Below, piece after piece: positions 6,096 to 7,175 of a stretch of DNA of 7,175 bases. Location of the stretch: assembly GCA_024689605.1 (NCBI GenBank), contig JAILDD010000213.1, positions 1 to 7,175 of the forward strand, read 5' to 3'. The number at the start of each line of letters is the position of its first letter. Position 1 is the first letter of the stretch. The notes beneath the pieces are model-generated. The model was given only the letters and a program-made list of their open reading frames with translations, made no database searches and was not told where the DNA came from. This DNA is from Lachnospiraceae bacterium. Its GTDB lineage: Bacteria; Bacillota_A; Clostridia; Lachnospirales; Lachnospiraceae. The position numbers and the translations under genes were made by a program.

Positions 6096-7094
6096 ATGCT
6101 TACTTATCTGGAAATTCTTGTAGTTGGTTTTTACGCATTGATAAAAGGTGCGGACATGTTTGTGGACGGCAGCTCCTCCGTGGCAAAGCGGTTTAAGGTG
6201 CCGGGGGCGATCATAGGTCTTACCATAGTGGCTATGGGAACCAGTGCTCCGGAGCTGGCGGTATCGGTAACATCGGCGATAAAGGGATCCAATGAACTTG
6301 CAATAAGTAACGTACTGGGTTCGAACCTTTTTAACACTCTGATGGTACTGGGGGTATGTGCGCTTTTACATCCGGTGCCTGTAGAATCTACCATATTAAA
6401 AAGGGACTTTCCCCTCAATATCCTTGCAACTGCTGCAATGCTTTTTGCCGCGCCTGTCGGTATCAAGACCATTATGTCTGTCGGAATAGATAATATCAGG
6501 ATGTCAGATAAGGTCTATGATCTGGGACGTGTTTTCGGTATCGGAATGTTAGTTCTCTTCATTGTATATATGGTAGTTCTGATGATGGCTGCAAAGAAAA
6601 ATCCGGCTGTGTCGGAAGAGGAGGACACAGGAGAGCCCATGCCGATGAGCAAGACCGTGTTTTCTATTATATTTGGAGCGGTTCTTATCGTATCCGGCGG
6701 TGAAGCGGTTGTTGAGTCTGCAAAAAACATTGCGTTTTCAATGGGGATGTCAGAGACGCTGGTGGGTCTGACCATCGTAGCCATGGGTACATCCCTTCCG
6801 GAACTGGTCACATCCATGGTCGCTGCCAAAAAGGGCGAGGTGGACATGGCTGTGGGAAATGTTATAGGATCCAGTATCTTCAACATAATGCTCATACTGG
6901 GAATTTCCTGCACTATCCTTCCGGTAGGCGTAAACTTTGCCTCAATGTGCGATATTGGAATCCTTCTGGCAGTTACTATAATATGCTTCATTTACTGCCT
7001 CTTTGGAAAGAAGATCGGAAGAGTCAGGGGCATTACCATGCTGATCATGTACATAGGGTATGTGGTTTTTGCTTATCTGAGAGAGGTGGGCTGA
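6096..7094 (+). CDS. CaCA-family cation antiporter (annotated type: calcium/sodium antiporter), probable Mn2+ exporter
   Basis: This 332-residue membrane protein has the two inverted alpha-repeats that define the Ca2+/cation antiporter superfamily, close in length to YrbG and NCX_Mj. Alpha-1 is GLTIVAMGTSAPELAVS (41-57, Glu53) followed by SNVLGSNLFN (71-80). Alpha-2 is GLTIVAMGTSLPELVTS (224-240, Glu236) followed by GNVIGSSIFN (254-263). Both ion-binding glutamates are kept. About ten hydrophobic helices are split by an acidic cytoplasmic loop (about 167-185, SEEEDTGE). It would exchange a divalent cation for Na+ or H+ across the cytoplasmic membrane. Sequence alone would give Ca2+/Na+ exchange, but the upstream yybP-ykoY riboswitch argues for Mn2+ efflux as the physiological role. 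ATG 6096 follows GAGGG (6087-6091) at four bases. The second repeat has GSS where the first has GSN, a site that can matter for ion choice. Confidence 0.9.
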   Translation: MLTYLEILVVGFYALIKGADMFVDGSSSVAKRFKVPGAIIGLTIVAMGTSAPELAVSVTSAIKGSNELAISNVLGSNLFNTLMVLGVCALLHPVPVESTILKRDFPLNILATAAMLFAAPVGIKTIMSVGIDNIRMSDKVYDLGRVFGIGMLVLFIVYMVVLMMAAKKNPAVSEEEDTGEPMPMSKTVFSIIFGAVLIVSGGEAVVESAKNIAFSMGMSETLVGLTIVAMGTSLPELVTSMVAAKKGEVDMAVGNVIGSSIFNIMLILGISCTILPVGVNFASMCDIGILLAVTIICFIYCLFGKKIGRVRGITMLIMYIGYVVFAYLREVG

Positions 7095-7134
7095 GAATAC
7101 AATATTAATATAAAAGTGTAAGGATAATGACGCT

Positions 7135-7175
7135 ATGCTGAAAAATGCATTTGGGAAAAGCCATATAGTGAATCG
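7135..7175 (+). CDS. Start of an unidentified gene (3' end outside window)
   Basis: ATG 7135 opens a frame reading MLKNAFGKSHIVNR up to the window edge. AAGGA (7120-7124) lies ten bases upstream, an acceptable Shine-Dalgarno. It begins 40 bases after the antiporter stop with no terminator between, so it may share that transcript. Fourteen residues are too few for a family call. The basic, Lys/Phe-rich start vaguely recalls membrane-anchored AraC-type regulators, but this is only an impression. Confidence 0.45.
   Translation, partial: MLKNAFGKSHIVN

Overview
The window suggests a chromosomal segment from a fibre-degrading Clostridia, most likely a Lachnospiraceae of the Butyrivibrio/Pseudobutyrivibrio kind. 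The reasons are moderate GC, purine-rich Shine-Dalgarno sites, and a pectin-utilisation gene set next to a signalling gene and a riboswitch-controlled transporter. This assignment is inferred from gene content and style; no marker gene proves it. All recognisable genes are on the + strand.

Positions 1-5693 look like the downstream part of a pectin / rhamnogalacturonan utilisation locus. It starts with the tail of a YesL-like (DUF624) membrane protein, cut by the window edge. Next come a TIM-barrel sugar isomerase/epimerase-like protein (417-1262), a GH105 unsaturated rhamnogalacturonyl/glucuronyl hydrolase (1538-2680) and a GH28 polygalacturonase-like enzyme (2682-4262). A diguanylate cyclase with a GGDEI motif and likely sensor domains on both sides (4275-5693) closes the group. 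GH105, GH28 and the cyclase are packed within a few bases of each other and almost certainly share a transcript. None of the complete enzymes has a signal peptide, so imported pectin oligosaccharides would be processed in the cytoplasm: GH28 removes galacturonate, and GH105 removes the unsaturated residue left by lyases encoded elsewhere. The cyclase would link this locus to c-di-GMP signalling.

The isomerase and GH105 genes are separated by 275 noncoding bases. This gap carries a highly structured element (1262-1407). Long imperfect terminal inverted repeats enclose a further extended hairpin, and the right arm can pair instead with a third, downstream copy of the motif (1414-1429). It could be a MITE-like repeat, a structured leader or attenuator, or both.

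Positions 5694-7094 form a separate transcription unit. A strong sigma-A-type promoter (5749-5777) fires into a yybP-ykoY (manganese) riboswitch (about 5784-5925). An intrinsic terminator (5918-5954) shares bases with the aptamer P1 stem. Then come a 140-base GC-rich leader and a CaCA-family cation antiporter gene (6096-7094). The arrangement predicts that Mn2+ switches the antiporter on, so its physiological job is probably Mn2+ export rather than generic Ca2+/Na+ exchange. A further gene starts at 7135 and runs off the window.
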